Source: Linyphia triangularis | Lineage: Eukaryota; Arthropoda; Arachnida; Araneae; Linyphiidae | Assembly (NCBI GenBank): GCA_963978545.1 | Contig: OZ021733.1 | Span: 73,935,589 to 73,999,588 of the forward strand | Length of the DNA: 64,000 nucleotides | Direction: 5' to 3' | Part shown: positions 50,566 through 63,169 of the stretch, in pieces | Numbering within the stretch: position 1 is the first letter of the stretch | Layout of the letters: every line of letters starts with the position of its first letter | The notes under the pieces: model-generated | Databases searched by the model: none | What the model was told of the DNA's origin: nothing | What the model saw: only the letters and a program-made list of their open reading frames with translations | Position numbers and translations under genes: made by a program

Positions 50566-51114
50566 ATTTTATGAAAAAATCCCTTTTCCAAAAAATAATT
50601 TTTTGAATTTTCAAATTTTTCAAAGGGGTTAGCCTTAGGAAATTTTATGAAAAAATCACTTTTCCAAAAAATAATTTTTTGAATTTTCAAATTTTTCGAA
50701 ATTTTTCAAAGGGGTTAGTCTTAGGAAATTTTAGGAAAAAATCACTTTTCCAAAAAATAATTTTTTGAATTTTCAAATTTTTCAAAGGGTTAGCCTTAGG
50801 AAATTTTATGAAAAAATCACTTTTCCAAAAAATAATTTTTTCAATTTTCAAATTTTTCAAAGGGGTTAGTCTTAGGAAATTTTATGAAAAAATCACTTTT
50901 CCAAAAAAATTTTTTTGAATTTTCAAATTTTTCAAAGGGGTTAGCCTTAGGAAATTTTATGAAAAAATCACTTTTTCAAAAAATAATTTTTTGAATTTTC
51001 AAATTTTTCAAGGGGGTTAGCCTTAGGAAATTTTACGAAAAAATCACTTTTCCAAAAATAATTTTTTGAATTTTCAAATTTTTCGAAATTTTTCAAAGGG
51101 GTTAGACTTAGGAA
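50566..51114 (+). repeat. S array, pre-B type, 7 units
   Basis: Units start at 50566, 50642, 50728, 50803, 50879, 50954 and 51030. The variant order is that of the array at 11481, one base shorter overall: AATCCCTTTT, then TTTTAGG, AAAGGGTT, AATTTTTTCAATT, CCAAAAAAATTTTTTT, TTTTTCAAAAAAT, CAAGGGGG and TTTTACG. It ends GACTTAGG before B6. Confidence 0.92.
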
Positions 51115-52925
51115 ATTTTATGAAAAAATCACTTTTCCAAAAAATTTCTCAAAATGCTTCCAGATTTTGGTTTTAAAATAGAAATATAGTTTACAGTAAC
51201 TTTTTATTAAATATGCCCAAGAAAGGACCCTCAAATCGCTTTATAAACCAAGCTGTCGGTATAATTCAGAAAAATCCAAAATAACGCGTTAACACAGAAA
51301 TGGAGACGTTTTTGAACGCAATTTTTGAAACTAGTTGGGAATTGTCCGAAATGCTTTAAAATTTTAGCTGTGACCTTAGAGTATGCTCAAAAGTTACTTT
51401 TTATCAAAACTGTTCAAGAAAGGACCCTTATATCGATTTATATCCCAAATTATCGGTAAAATTCAGAAAAATCCAAAATAACGCGTTAACACAGAAATAG
51501 AGACGATTTTGAAAGCAATTTTTAAAACTAGCTGGGAATTGTCCGAAATGCTTTGAAAATGATCAAAAGTAACTTTTTATAAAAACTGTCAAGAAAGGAC
51601 CCTTAAATCGCTGTATAGCCTAAACTGTCGGTAAAATTCAGAAAAATCCAAAATAACGCGTTAACACAGAAATAGAGACGATTTTGAACGATATTTTTCA
51701 AACTAGCTGGGAATTGTCCGAAATGCTTTGAAAATGCTCAAGAGTTACTTTTTATCAAAACTGTCAAGAAAGGACCCTTAAATCGCTTTATAGCCCAAAC
51801 TGTCGGTAAAATTCAGAAAAATCCAAAATAACGCGTTAACACAGAAATAGAGACGATTTTGAACGATATTTTTCAAACTAGCTGGGAATTGTCCGAAATG
51901 CTTTGAAAATGCTCAAGAGTTACTTTTTATCAAAACTGTCAAGAAAGGACCCTTAAATCGCTTTATAGCCCAAACTGTCGGTAAAATTCAGAAAAATCCA
52001 AAATAACGCGTTAACACAGAAATAGAGACGATTTTGAAAGCAATTTTTAAAACTAGCTGGGAATTGTCCGAAATGCTTTGAAAATGCTCAAAAGTAACTT
52101 TTTATCAAAACTGTCAAGAAAGGACCCTTTAATCGCTTTATAGCCCAAACTGTTGGTAGAATTCCGAAAAATCCAAAATAACGCGTTAACACAGAAATAG
52201 AGACGGTTTTGAACGCAATTTCTGAAACTAGCTGGGAATTGTCCGAAATGCTTTAAAATTTTAGCTGTGACCTAAGAGTATGCTTAAAAATTACTTTTTA
52301 TCAAAACTGTTCAAGAAAGGACCCTTAAATCGATTTATAGCCTAAACTGTCGGTAAAATTCAGAAAAATCCAAAATAACGCGTTAACACAGAAATAGAGA
52401 CGATTTTGAACGATATTTTTAAAACTAGCTGGGAAATGTCCGAAATGCTTTGAAAATGCTCAATAGTTACTTTTTATCAAAACTGTTCAAGAAAAGACCC
52501 TTAAATCGATTTATAGCCCAATCTGTCGGGAAAATTCAGTAAAATCCAAAATAACGCGTTAGCACAGAAATAGAGACGGTTTTGAACGAAATTTTGGAAT
52601 TTAGCTGGGAAATGTCCGAAAAGTGTCAAATTTAGCTGTTAACATAGGAGAATGCTTAAGAGTTACTTTTTATCAAAACTATCCAAGAAAGGTCCCTTAA
52701 ATCGCTTTATAGCCCAAACTGTCGTTAAAATTCAAAAAAATCCAAAATAACGCGTTTGCTCAGAAATGGAGACGATTTTGTACGAAATTTTGAAACTAGC
52801 TGGGAAATTTTAGTTGAAGACCTGAAATATGTTTTATATTCATATTCTGTTGAAATTTGACTGAAAAAATAATTTTTTGAATTTTCAAATTTTTCGAAAT
52901 TTTTCAAAGGGGTTAGACTTAGGAA
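51115..52925 (+). repeat. B block 6: 9 B units (1811 bp)
   Basis: AACGCGTT lies at 51283, 51480, 51655, 51830, 52005, 52180, 52377, 52553 and 52749. Units 3 and 4 both have GATATTTTTCAAACTAGC, whereas block 5 has this only in unit 3. The tail has CTGTTGAAATTTG where most blocks have CTGTCGAAATTTG. Block 8 shares both features, as expected from the 9443-bp duplication. Confidence 0.95.
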
Positions 52926-53250
52926 ATTTTATGAAAAAATCACTTTTCCAAAAAATAATTTTTTGAATTTTCAAATTTTTCAAAGGGGTTAGCCTTAGGA
53001 AATTTTATGAAAAAATCACTTTTCCAAAAAATAATTTTTTGAATTTTCAAATTTTTCGAAATTTTTCAAAGGGGTTAGTCTTAGGAAATTTTATGAAAAA
53101 ATCACTTTTCCAAAAAATAATTTTTTGAATTTTCAAATTTTTCAAAGGGGGTTAGCCTTAGGAAATTTTATGAAAAAATCACTTTTCCAAAAAATAATTT
53201 TTTGAATTTTCAAATTTTTCGAAATTTTTCAAAGGGGTTAGCCTTAGGAA
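52926..53250 (+). repeat. S array, post-B type, 4 units
   Basis: Units start at 52926, 53002, 53088 and 53165 (76, 86, 77 and 86 bp), with the same order and total length as the array at 22076. The partner position after block 8 has ten units, so this array marks the right edge of the 9443-bp correspondence. Confidence 0.92.
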
Positions 53251-54581
53251 ATTTTATGAAAAAATCACTTTTCCAAAAAATGGCTCAAAATGCTTCCAGA
53301 TTTTGGTTTTAAAATAGAAATATGATTTGCAGTCACTTTATTTCAAATCTGCCCAAAAAAGGACCCTTAATTCAGTTTATAGCCCAAAATGTAGGTAAAA
53401 TTCAGAAATTTTCAGTGTTTGAAATGCAGTCCTTTTTTGGGATCAACTTTCGACCCCCTTAATATTTAGTGGTTGTTAAGATTTTCGTTTTTAAGAATCT
53501 CCTATTAATGAACTTCAATGTTGCCAAGTTACAACATTGTGCTCCCAAAACTCTCTGTGTAAAAATTATGTATGTGTACCACTGAAAAAAACAACTTTGC
53601 AAATTTTGACCCCCTTAATATTTTGTGGTTGTTAAGATTTTCGTTTTTAAGAATCTCCTATAGAAGACCTTAAATGTGGCCAAGTTACAATACTGTGCTC
53701 CAAATACACTATGAGTAAAAATTCAAAAACTGTAAAATCAATGTATTTTCAAAGGGAAATTTTGAACTTTGAAAATAGTGGCTCAAATGCTACCAAATTT
53801 TTTTTGGGGACCTGAAATATGTTTTATATTTATATTCTGTCCAAATGTGACTGAAAAAATAATTTTTTGAATTTTCAAATTTTTCGAAATTTTTCAAAGG
53901 GGTTAGCCTTAGGAAATTTTATGAAAAAATCACTTTTCCAAAAAATGGCTCAAAATGCTTCCAGATTTTGGTTTTAAAATAGAAATATGATTTGCAGTCA
54001 CTTTATTTCAAATCTGCCCAAAAAAGGACCCTTTAATTCAGTTTATAGCCCAAAATGTAGGTAAAATTCAGAAATTTTCAGTGTTTGAAATGCAGTCCTT
54101 TTTTGGGATAAACTTTCGACCCCCTTAATATTTAGTGGTTGTTAAGATTTTCATTTTTAAGAATCTCCTATTAATGAACTTCAATGTGGCCAAGTCACAA
54201 CACTGTGCTCCCAAAACTCTCTGTGTAAAAATTATGTATGTGTACCACTGAAAAAAACAACTTTGCAAATTTTGACCCCCTTAATATTTTGTGGTTGTTA
54301 AGATTTTCGTTTTTAAGAATCTCCTATAGAAGACCTTAAATGTGGCCAAGTTACAATACTGTGCTCCAAATACACTATGAGTAAAAATTCAAAAACTGTA
54401 AAATCAATGTATTTTCAAAGGGAAATTTTGAACTTTGAAAATAGTGGCTCAAATGCTACCAAATTTTTTTTGTGGACCTGAAATATGTTTTATATTCATA
54501 TTCTGTCCAAATGTGACTGAAAAAATAATTTTTTGAATTTTCAAATTTTTCGAAATTTTTCAAAGGGGTTAGTCTTAGGAA
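53251..54581 (+). repeat. A-monomer array: 2 units
   Basis: Units start at 53251 (type a, 665 bp) and 53916 (type b, 666 bp, with AACACTGTG and TTTGTGGACC). The second ends GTCTTAGGAA directly before an S array and lacks the 5-bp insertion. This is the same A-to-S junction as at 45139. It is the shortest A stretch between two B blocks apart from the single unit at 14557. Confidence 0.94.
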
Positions 54582-55121
54582 ATTTTATGAAAAAATCACT
54601 TTTCCAAAAAATAATTTTTTGAATTTTCAAATTTTTCAAAGGGTTAGCCTTAGGAAATTTTATGAAAAAATCACTTTTCCAAAAAATAATTTTTTCAATT
54701 TTCAAATTTTTCAAAGGGGTTAGTCTTAGGAAATTTTATGAAAAAATCACTTTTCCAAAAAAAAAAATTTTGAATTTTCAAATTTTTCAAAGGGGTTAGC
54801 CTTAGGAAATTTTATGAAAAAATCACTTTTTCAAAAAATAATTTTTTGAATTTTCAAATTTTTCAAAGGGGTTAGCCTTAGGAAATTTTATGAAAAAATC
54901 ACTTTTTCAAAAAATAATTTTTTGAATTTTCAAATTTTTCAAGGGGGTTAGCCTTAGGAAATTTTACGAAAAAATCACTTTTTCAAAAAATAATTTTTTG
55001 AATTTTCAAATTTTTCAAGGGGGTTAGCCTTAGGAAATTTTACGAAAAAATCACTTTTCCAAAAATAATTTTTTGAATTTTCAAATTTTTCGAAATTTTT
55101 CAAAGGGGTTAGACTTAGGAA
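54582..55121 (+). repeat. S array, pre-B type with a different entry, 7 units
   Basis: This is the partner of 45139-45678: 540 bp, same unit order, same 11-A run and same doubled TTTTTCAAAAAAT and CAAGGGGG units. It follows an A unit ending GTCTTAGGAA and precedes B7. Confidence 0.92.
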
Positions 55122-56932
55122 ATTTTATGAAAAAATCACTTTTCCAAAAAATTTCTCAAAATGCTTCCAGATTTTGGTTTTAAAATAGAAATATAGTTTA
55201 CAGTAACTTTTTATTAAATATGCCCAAGAAAGGACCCTCAAATCGCTTTATAAACCAAGCTGTCGGTATAATTCAGAAAAATCCAAAATAACGCGTTAAC
55301 ACAGAAATGGAGACGTTTTTGAACGCAATTTTTGAAACTAGTTGGGAATTGTCCGAAATGCTTTAAAATTTTAGCTGTGACCTTAGAGTATGCTCAAAAG
55401 TTACTTTTTATCAAAACTGTTCAAGAAAGGACCCTTATATCGATTTATATCCCAAATTATCGGTAAAATTCAGAAAAATCCAAAATAACGCGTTAACACA
55501 GAAATAGAGACGATTTTGAAAGCAATTTTTAAAACTAGCTGGGAATTGTCCGAAATGCTTTGAAAATGATCAAAAGTAACTTTTTATAAAAACTGTCAAG
55601 AAAGGACCCTTAAATCGCTGTATAGCCTAAACTGTCGGTAAAATTCAGAAAAATCCAAAATAACGCGTTAACACAGAAATAGAGACGATTTTGAACGATA
55701 TTTTTCAAACTAGCTGGGAATTGTCCGAAATGCTTTGAAAATGCTCAAGAGTTACTTTTTATCAAAACTGTCAAGAAAGGACCCTTAAATCGCTTTATAG
55801 CCCAAACTGTCGGTAAAATTCAGAAAAATCCAAAATAACGCGTTAACACAGAAATAGAGACGATTTTGAACGATATTTTTAAAACTAGCTGGGAATTGTC
55901 CGAAATGCTTTGAAAATGCTCAAGAGTTACTTTTTATCAAAACTGTCAAGAAAGGACCCTTAAATCGCTTTATAGCCCAAACTGTCGGTAAAATTCAGAA
56001 AAATCCAAAATAACGCGTTAACACAGAAATAGAGACGATTTTGAAAGCAATTTTTAAAACTAGCTGGGAATTGTCCGAAATGCTTTGAAAATGCTCAAAA
56101 GTAACTTTTTATCAAAACTGTCAAGAAAGGACCCTTTAATCGCTTTATAGCCCAAACTGTTGGTAGAATTCCGAAAAATCCAAAATAACGCGTTAACACA
56201 GAAATAGAGACGGTTTTGAACGCAATTTCTGAAACTAGCTGGGAATTGTCCGAAATGCTTTAAAATTTTAGCTGTGACCTAAGAGTATGCTTAAAAGTTT
56301 TTTTTTATCAAAACTGTTCAAGAAAGGACCCTTAAATCGATTTATAGCCTAAACTGTCGGTAAAATTCAGAAAAATCCAAAATAACGCGTTAACACAGAA
56401 ATAGAGACGATTTTGAACGATATTTTTAAAACTAGCTGGGAAATGTCCGAAATGCTTTGAAAATGCTCAATAGTTACTTTTTATCAAAACTGTTCAAGAA
56501 AAGACCCTTAAATCGATTTATAGCCCAATCTGTCGGGAAAATTCAGTAAAATCCAAAATAACGCGTTAGCACAGAAATAGAGACGGTTTTGAACGAAATT
56601 TTGGAATTTAGCTGGGAAATGTCCGAAATGTGTCAAATTTAGCTGTTAACATAGGAGAATGCTTAAGAGTTACTTTTTATCAAAACTATCCAAGAAAGGT
56701 CCCTTAAATCGCTTTATAGCCCAAACTGTCGTTAAAATTCAAAAAAATCCAAAATAACGCGTTTGCTCAGAAATGGAGACGATTTTGTACGAAATTTTGA
56801 AACTAGCTGGGAAATTTTAGTTGAAGACCTGAAATATGTTTTATATTCATATTCTGTCGAAATTTGACTGAAAAAATAATTTTTTGAATTTTCAAATTTT
56901 TCGAAATTTTTCAAAGGGGTTAGACTTAGGAA
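55122..56932 (+). repeat. B block 7: 9 B units (1811 bp)
   Basis: Each AACGCGTT lies 9443 bp beyond its place in block 5 (first at 55290, last at 56756). The nine-T run near 56294 and GAAATGTGTC near 56625 are shared only with block 5. Confidence 0.95.
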
Positions 56933-57341
56933 ATTTTATGAAAAAATCACTTTTCCAAAAAATAATTTTTTGAATTTTCAAATTTTTCGAAATTTTTCAA
57001 AGGGGTTAGTCTTAGGAAATTTTATGAAAAAATCACTTTTCCAAAAAATAATTTTTTGAATTTTCAAATTTTTCAAAGGGGTTAGCCTTAGGATATTTTA
57101 TGAAAAAATCACTTTTCCAAAAAATAATTTTTTGAATTTTCAAATTTTTCAAAGGGGTTAGCCTTAGGAAATTTTATGAAAAAATCACTTTTCCAAAAAT
57201 AATTTTTTGAATTTTCAAATTTTTCGAAATTTTTGAAAGGGGTTAGCCTTGGGAAATTTTATGAAAAAATCACTTTTCCAAAAAATAATTTTTTGAATTT
57301 TCAAATTTTTCGAAATTTTTCAAAGGGGTTAGCCTTAGGAA
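56933..57341 (+). repeat. S array, post-B type, 5 units
   Basis: This is the partner of 47490-47898, including the TTTGAAAGG and CCTTGGGAA variants near 57233-57252 and the missing first 76-bp unit after the B block. Confidence 0.92.
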
Positions 57342-60008
57342 ATTTTATGAAAAAATCACTTTTCCAAAAAATGGCTCAAAATGCTTCCAGATTTTGGTTT
57401 TAAAATAGAAATATGATTTGCAGTCACTTTATTTCAAATCTGCCCAAAAAAGGACCCTTAATTCAGTTTATAGCCCAAAATGTAGGTAAAATTCAGAAAT
57501 TTTCAGTGTTTGAAATGCAGTCCTTTTTTGGGATCAACTTTCGACCCCCTTAATATTTAGTGGTTGTTAAGATTTTCGTTTTTAAGAATCTCCTATTAAT
57601 GAACTTCAATGTTGCCAAGTTACAACATTGTGCTCCCAAAACTCTCTGTGTAAAAATTATGTATGTGTACCACTGAAAAAAACAACTTTGCAAATTTTGA
57701 CCCCCTTAATATTTTGTGGTTGTTAAGATTTTCGTTTTTAAGAATCTCCTATAGAAGACCTTAAATGTGGCCAAGTTACAATACTGTGCTCCAAATACAC
57801 TATGAGTAAAAATTCAAAAACTGTAAAATCAATGTATTTTCAAAGGGAAATTTTGAACTTTTAAAATAGTGGCTCAAATGCTACCAAATTTTTTTTGGGG
57901 ACCTGAAATATGTTTTATATTTATATTCTGTCCAAATGTGACTGAAAAAATAATTTTTTGAATTTTCAAATTTTTCGAAATTTTTCAAAGGGGTTAGCCT
58001 TAGGAAATTTTATGAAAAAATCACTTTTCCAAAAAATGGCTCAAAATGCTTCCAGATTTTGGTTTTAAAATAGAAATATGATTTGCAGTCACTTTATTTC
58101 AAATCTGCCCAAAAAAGGACCCTTAATTCAGTTTATAGCCCAAAATGTAGGTAAAATTCAGAAATTTTCAGTGTTTGAAATGCAGTCCTTTTTTGGGATC
58201 AACTTTCGACCCCCTTAATATTTAGTGGTTGTTAAGATTTTCGTTTTTAAGAATCTCCTATTAATGAACTTCAATGTTGCCAAGTTACAACATTGTGCTC
58301 CCAAAACTCTCTGTGTAAAAATTATGTATGTGTACCACTGAAAAAAACAACTTTGCAAATTTTGACCCCCTTAATATTTTGTGGTTGTTAAGATTTTCGT
58401 TTTTAAGAATCTCCTATAGAAGACCTTAAATGTGGCCAAGTTACAATACTGTGCTCCAAATACACTATGAGTAAAAATTCAAAAACTGTAAAATCAATGT
58501 ATTTTCAAAGGGAAATTTTGAACTTTTAAAATAGTGGCTCAAATGCTACCAAATTTTTTTTGGGGACCTGAAATATGTTTTATATTCATATTCTGTCCAA
58601 ATGTGACTGAAAAAATAATTTTTTGAATTTTCAAATTTTTCGAAATTTTTCAAAGGGGTTAGCCTTAGGAAATTTTATGAAAAAATCACTTTTCCAAAAA
58701 ATGGCTCAAAATGCTTCCAGATTTTGGTTTTAAAATAGAAATATGATTTGCAGTCACTTTATTTCAAATCTGCCCAAAAAAGGACCCTTTAATTCAGTTT
58801 ATAGCCCAAAATGTAGGTAAAATTCAGAAATTTTCAGTGTTTGAAATGCAGTCCTTTTTTGGGATAAACTTTCGACCCCCTTAATATTTAGTGGTTGTTA
58901 AGATTTTCATTTTTAAGAATCTCCTATTAATGAACTTCAATGTGGCCAAGTCACAACACTGTGCTCCCAAAACTCTCTGTGTAAAAATTATGTATGTGTA
59001 CCACTGAAAAAAACAACTTTGCAAATTTTGACCCCCTTAATATTTTGTGGTTGTTAAGATTTTCGTTTTTAAGAATCTCCTATAGAAGACCTTAAATGTG
59101 GCCAAGTTACAATACTGTGCTCAAAATACACTATGAGTAAAAATTCAAAAACTGTAAAATCAATGTATTTTCAAAGGGAAATTTTGAACTTTGAAAATAG
59201 TGGCTCAAATGCTACCAAATTTTTTTTGTGGACCTGAAATATGTTTTATATTCATATTCTGTCCAAATGTGACTGAAAAAATAATTTTTTGAATTTTCAA
59301 ATTTTTCGAAATTTTTCAAAGGGGTTAGCCTTAGGAAATTTTATGAAAAAATCACTTTTCCAAAAAATGGCTCAAAATGCTTCCAGATTTTGGTTTTAAA
59401 ATAGAAATATGATTTGCAGTCACTTTATTTCAAATCTGCCCAAAAAAGGACCCTTTAATTCAGTTTATAGCCCAAAATGTAGGTAAAATTCAGAAATTTT
59501 CAGTGTTTGAAATGCAGTCCTTTTTTGGGATAAACTTTCGACCCCCTTAATATTTAGTGGTTGTTAAGATTTTCATTTTTAAGAATCTCCTATTAATGAA
59601 CTTCAATGTGGCCAAGTCACAACATTGTGCTCCCAAAACTCTCTGTGTAAAAATTATGTATGTGTACCACTGAAAAAAACAACTTTGCAAATTTTGACCC
59701 CCTTAATATTTTGTGGTTGTTAAGATTTTCGTTTTTAAGAATCTCCTATAGAAGACCTTAAATGTGGCCAAGTTACAATACTGTGCTCCAAATACACTAC
59801 GAGTAAAAATTCAAAAACTCCAAAATACAATCAATGTATTTTCAAAGGGAAATTTTGAACTTTGAAAATAATGGCTCAAATGCTACCAAATTTTTTTTGG
59901 GGACCTGAAATATGTTTTATATTTATATTCTGTCCAAATGTGACTGAAAAAATAATTTTTTGAATTTTCAAATTTTTCGAAATTTTTCAAAGGGGTTAGC
60001 CTTATGAA
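57342..60008 (+). repeat. A-monomer array: 4 units
   Basis: Units start at 57342, 58007, 58672 and 59338, the partners of 47899-50565. The diagnostic forms are the same: GAACTTTTAAAA twice, then AACACTGTG with CTCAAAATAC and TTTGTGGACC, then CTACGAG with the 5-bp insertion and a CCTTATGAA end. Confidence 0.94.
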
Positions 60009-60557
60009 ATTTTATGAAAAAATCCCTTTTCCAAAAAATAATTTTTTGAATTTTCAAATTTTTCAAAGGGGTTAGCCTTAGGAAATTTTATGAAAAAATC
60101 ACTTTTCCAAAAAATAATTTTTTGAATTTTCAAATTTTTCGAAATTTTTCAAAGGGGTTAGTCTTAGGAAATTTTAGGAAAAAATCACTTTTCCAAAAAA
60201 TAATTTTTTGAATTTTCAAATTTTTCAAAGGGTTAGCCTTAGGAAATTTTATGAAAAAATCACTTTTCCAAAAAATAATTTTTTCAATTTTCAAATTTTT
60301 CAAAGGGGTTAGTCTTAGGAAATTTTATGAAAAAATCACTTTTCCAAAAAAATTTTTTTGAATTTTCAAATTTTTCAAAGGGGTTAGCCTTAGGAAATTT
60401 TATGAAAAAATCACTTTTTCAAAAAATAATTTTTTGAATTTTCAAATTTTTCAAGGGGGTTAGCCTTAGGAAATTTTACGAAAAAATCACTTTTCCAAAA
60501 ATAATTTTTTGAATTTTCAAATTTTTCGAAATTTTTCAAAGGGGTTAGACTTAGGAA
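60009..60557 (+). repeat. S array, pre-B type, 7 units
   Basis: This is the partner of 50566-51114: 549 bp, beginning with the AATCCCTTTT unit and ending with GACTTAGG before B8. Confidence 0.92.
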
Positions 60558-62368
60558 ATTTTATGAAAAAATCACTTTTCCAAAAAATTTCTCAAAATGC
60601 TTCCAGATTTTGGTTTTAAAATAGAAATATAGTTTACAGTAACTTTTTATTAAATATGCCCAAGAAAGGACCCTCAAATCGCTTTATAAACCAAGCTGTC
60701 GGTATAATTCAGAAAAATCCAAAATAACGCGTTAACACAGAAATGGAGACGTTTTTGAACGCAATTTTTGAAACTAGTTGGGAATTGTCCGAAATGCTTT
60801 AAAATTTTAGCTGTGACCTTAGAGTATGCTCAAAAGTTACTTTTTATCAAAACTGTTCAAGAAAGGACCCTTATATCGATTTATATCCCAAATTATCGGT
60901 AAAATTCAGAAAAATCCAAAATAACGCGTTAACACAGAAATAGAGACGATTTTGAAAGCAATTTTTAAAACTAGCTGGGAATTGTCCGAAATGCTTTGAA
61001 AATGATCAAAAGTAACTTTTTATAAAAACTGTCAAGAAAGGACCCTTAAATCGCTGTATAGCCTAAACTGTCGGTAAAATTCAGAAAAATCCAAAATAAC
61101 GCGTTAACACAGAAATAGAGACGATTTTGAACGATATTTTTCAAACTAGCTGGGAATTGTCCGAAATGCTTTGAAAATGCTCAAGAGTTACTTTTTATCA
61201 AAACTGTCAAGAAAGGACCCTTAAATCGCTTTATAGCCCAAACTGTCGGTAAAATTCAGAAAAATCCAAAATAACGCGTTAACACAGAAATAGAGACGAT
61301 TTTGAACGATATTTTTCAAACTAGCTGGGAATTGTCCGAAATGCTTTGAAAATGCTCAAGAGTTACTTTTTATCAAAACTGTCAAGAAAGGACCCTTAAA
61401 TCGCTTTATAGCCCAAACTGTCGGTAAAATTCAGAAAAATCCAAAATAACGCGTTAACACAGAAATAGAGACGATTTTGAAAGCAATTTTTAAAACTAGC
61501 TGGGAATTGTCCGAAATGCTTTGAAAATGCTCAAAAGTAACTTTTTATCAAAACTGTCAAGAAAGGACCCTTTAATCGCTTTATAGCCCAAACTGTTGGT
61601 AGAATTCCGAAAAATCCAAAATAACGCGTTAACACAGAAATAGAGACGGTTTTGAACGCAATTTCTGAAACTAGCTGGGAATTGTCCGAAATGCTTTAAA
61701 ATTTTAGCTGTGACCTAAGAGTATGCTTAAAAATTACTTTTTATCAAAACTGTTCAAGAAAGGACCCTTAAATCGATTTATAGCCTAAACTGTCGGTAAA
61801 ATTCAGAAAAATCCAAAATAACGCGTTAACACAGAAATAGAGACGATTTTGAACGATATTTTTAAAACTAGCTGGGAAATGTCCGAAATGCTTTGAAAAT
61901 GCTCAATAGTTACTTTTTATCAAAACTGTTCAAGAAAAGACCCTTAAATCGATTTATAGCCCAATCTGTCGGGAAAATTCAGTAAAATCCAAAATAACGC
62001 GTTAGCACAGAAATAGAGACGGTTTTGAACGAAATTTTGGAATTTAGCTGGGAAATGTCCGAAAAGTGTCAAATTTAGCTGTTAACATAGGAGAATGCTT
62101 AAGAGTTACTTTTTATCAAAACTATCCAAGAAAGGTCCCTTAAATCGCTTTATAGCCCAAACTGTCGTTAAAATTCAAAAAAATCCAAAATAACGCGTTT
62201 GCTCAGAAATGGAGACGATTTTGTACGAAATTTTGAAACTAGCTGGGAAATTTTAGTTGAAGACCTGAAATATGTTTTATATTCATATTCTGTTGAAATT
62301 TGACTGAAAAAATAATTTTTTGAATTTTCAAATTTTTCGAAATTTTTCAAAGGGGTTAGACTTAGGAA
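60558..62368 (+). repeat. B block 8: 9 B units (1811 bp)
   Basis: AACGCGTT runs from 60726 to 62192, each 9443 bp beyond block 6. It shares with block 6 the doubled GATATTTTTCAAACTAGC form and CTGTTGAAATTTG in the tail (near 62290). Confidence 0.95.
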
Positions 62369-63169
62369 ATTTTATGAAAAAATCACTTTTCCAAAAAATA
62401 ATTTTTTGAATTTTCAAATTTTTCAAAGGGGTTAGCCTTAGGAAATTTTATGAAAAAATCACTTTTTTAAAAAATAATTTTTTGAATTTTCAAATTTTTC
62501 GAAATTTTTCAAAGGGGTTAGTCTTAGGAAATTTTATGAAAAAATCACTTTTCCAAAAAATAATTTTTTGAATTTTCAAATTTTTCAAAGGGGTTAGCCT
62601 TAGGATATTTTATGAAAAAATCACTTTTCCAAAAAATAATTTTTTGAATTTTCAAATTTTTCAAAGGGGTTAGCCTTAGGAAATTTTATGAAAAAATCAC
62701 TTTTCCAAAAAATAATTTTTTGAATTTTCAAATTTTTCGAAATTTTTCAATGGGGTTAGTCTTAGGAAATTTTATGAAAAAATCACTTTTCCAAAAAATA
62801 ATTTTTTGAATTTTCAAATTTTTCAAAGGGGTTAGCCTTAGGATATTTTATGAAAAAATCACTTTTCCAAAAAATAATTTTTTGAATTTTCAAATTTTTC
62901 AAAGGGGTTAGCCTTAGGAAATTTTATGAAAAAATCACTTTTCCAAAAAATAATTTTTTGAATTTTCAAATTTTTCGAAATTTTTCAAAGGGGTTAGTCT
63001 TAGGAAATTTTATGAAAAAATCACTTTTCCAAAAAATAATTTTTTGAATTTTCAAATTTTTCAAAGGGGGTTAGCCTTAGGAAATTTTATGAAAAAATCA
63101 CTTTTCCAAAAAATAATTTTTTGAATTTTCAAATTTTTCGAAATTTTTCAAAGGGGTTAGCCTTAGGAA
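62369..63169 (+). repeat. S array, post-B type, 10 units
   Basis: Units start at 62369, 62445, 62531, 62607, 62683, 62769, 62845, 62921, 63007 and 63084. The first nine (715 bp) match the post-B1 array at 13842 in unit lengths and in the two private changes, TTTTTTAAAAAAT and CAATGGGG. The tenth is an extra 86-bp unit before A, as in the arrays at 22076 and 52926. This array is a mosaic of the two arrangements. Confidence 0.92.

Larger units (their letters stand above)
44819..53023 (+). repeat. Segmental duplication, copy 1 (offset 9443 bp)
   Basis: This stretch covers the end of an A unit, S, B5, S, four A units, S, B6 and the start of the next S array. It matches 54262-62466 with every landmark displaced by exactly 9443 bp. 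The left limit is set by CAAATTTGC at 44818 against CAACTTTGC in the partner. Upstream, GACCACC and AACATTG differ from GACCCCC and AACACTG. I found no difference or indel inside the match, but I checked landmarks and variant sites rather than every base. Confidence 0.88.
54262..62466 (+). repeat. Segmental duplication, copy 2 (offset 9443 bp)
   Basis: This is the partner of 44819-53023. It contains S 54582-55121, B7, S 56933-57341, A 57342-60008, S 60009-60557, B8 and the start of the following S array. The first difference on the right is TTTTTTAAAAAAT at 62467-62468 in place of TTTTCCAAAAAAT. From there the sequence follows the post-B1 array at 13842 rather than copy 1. Copy 2 therefore ends in a switch to another donor. 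Confidence 0.88.
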
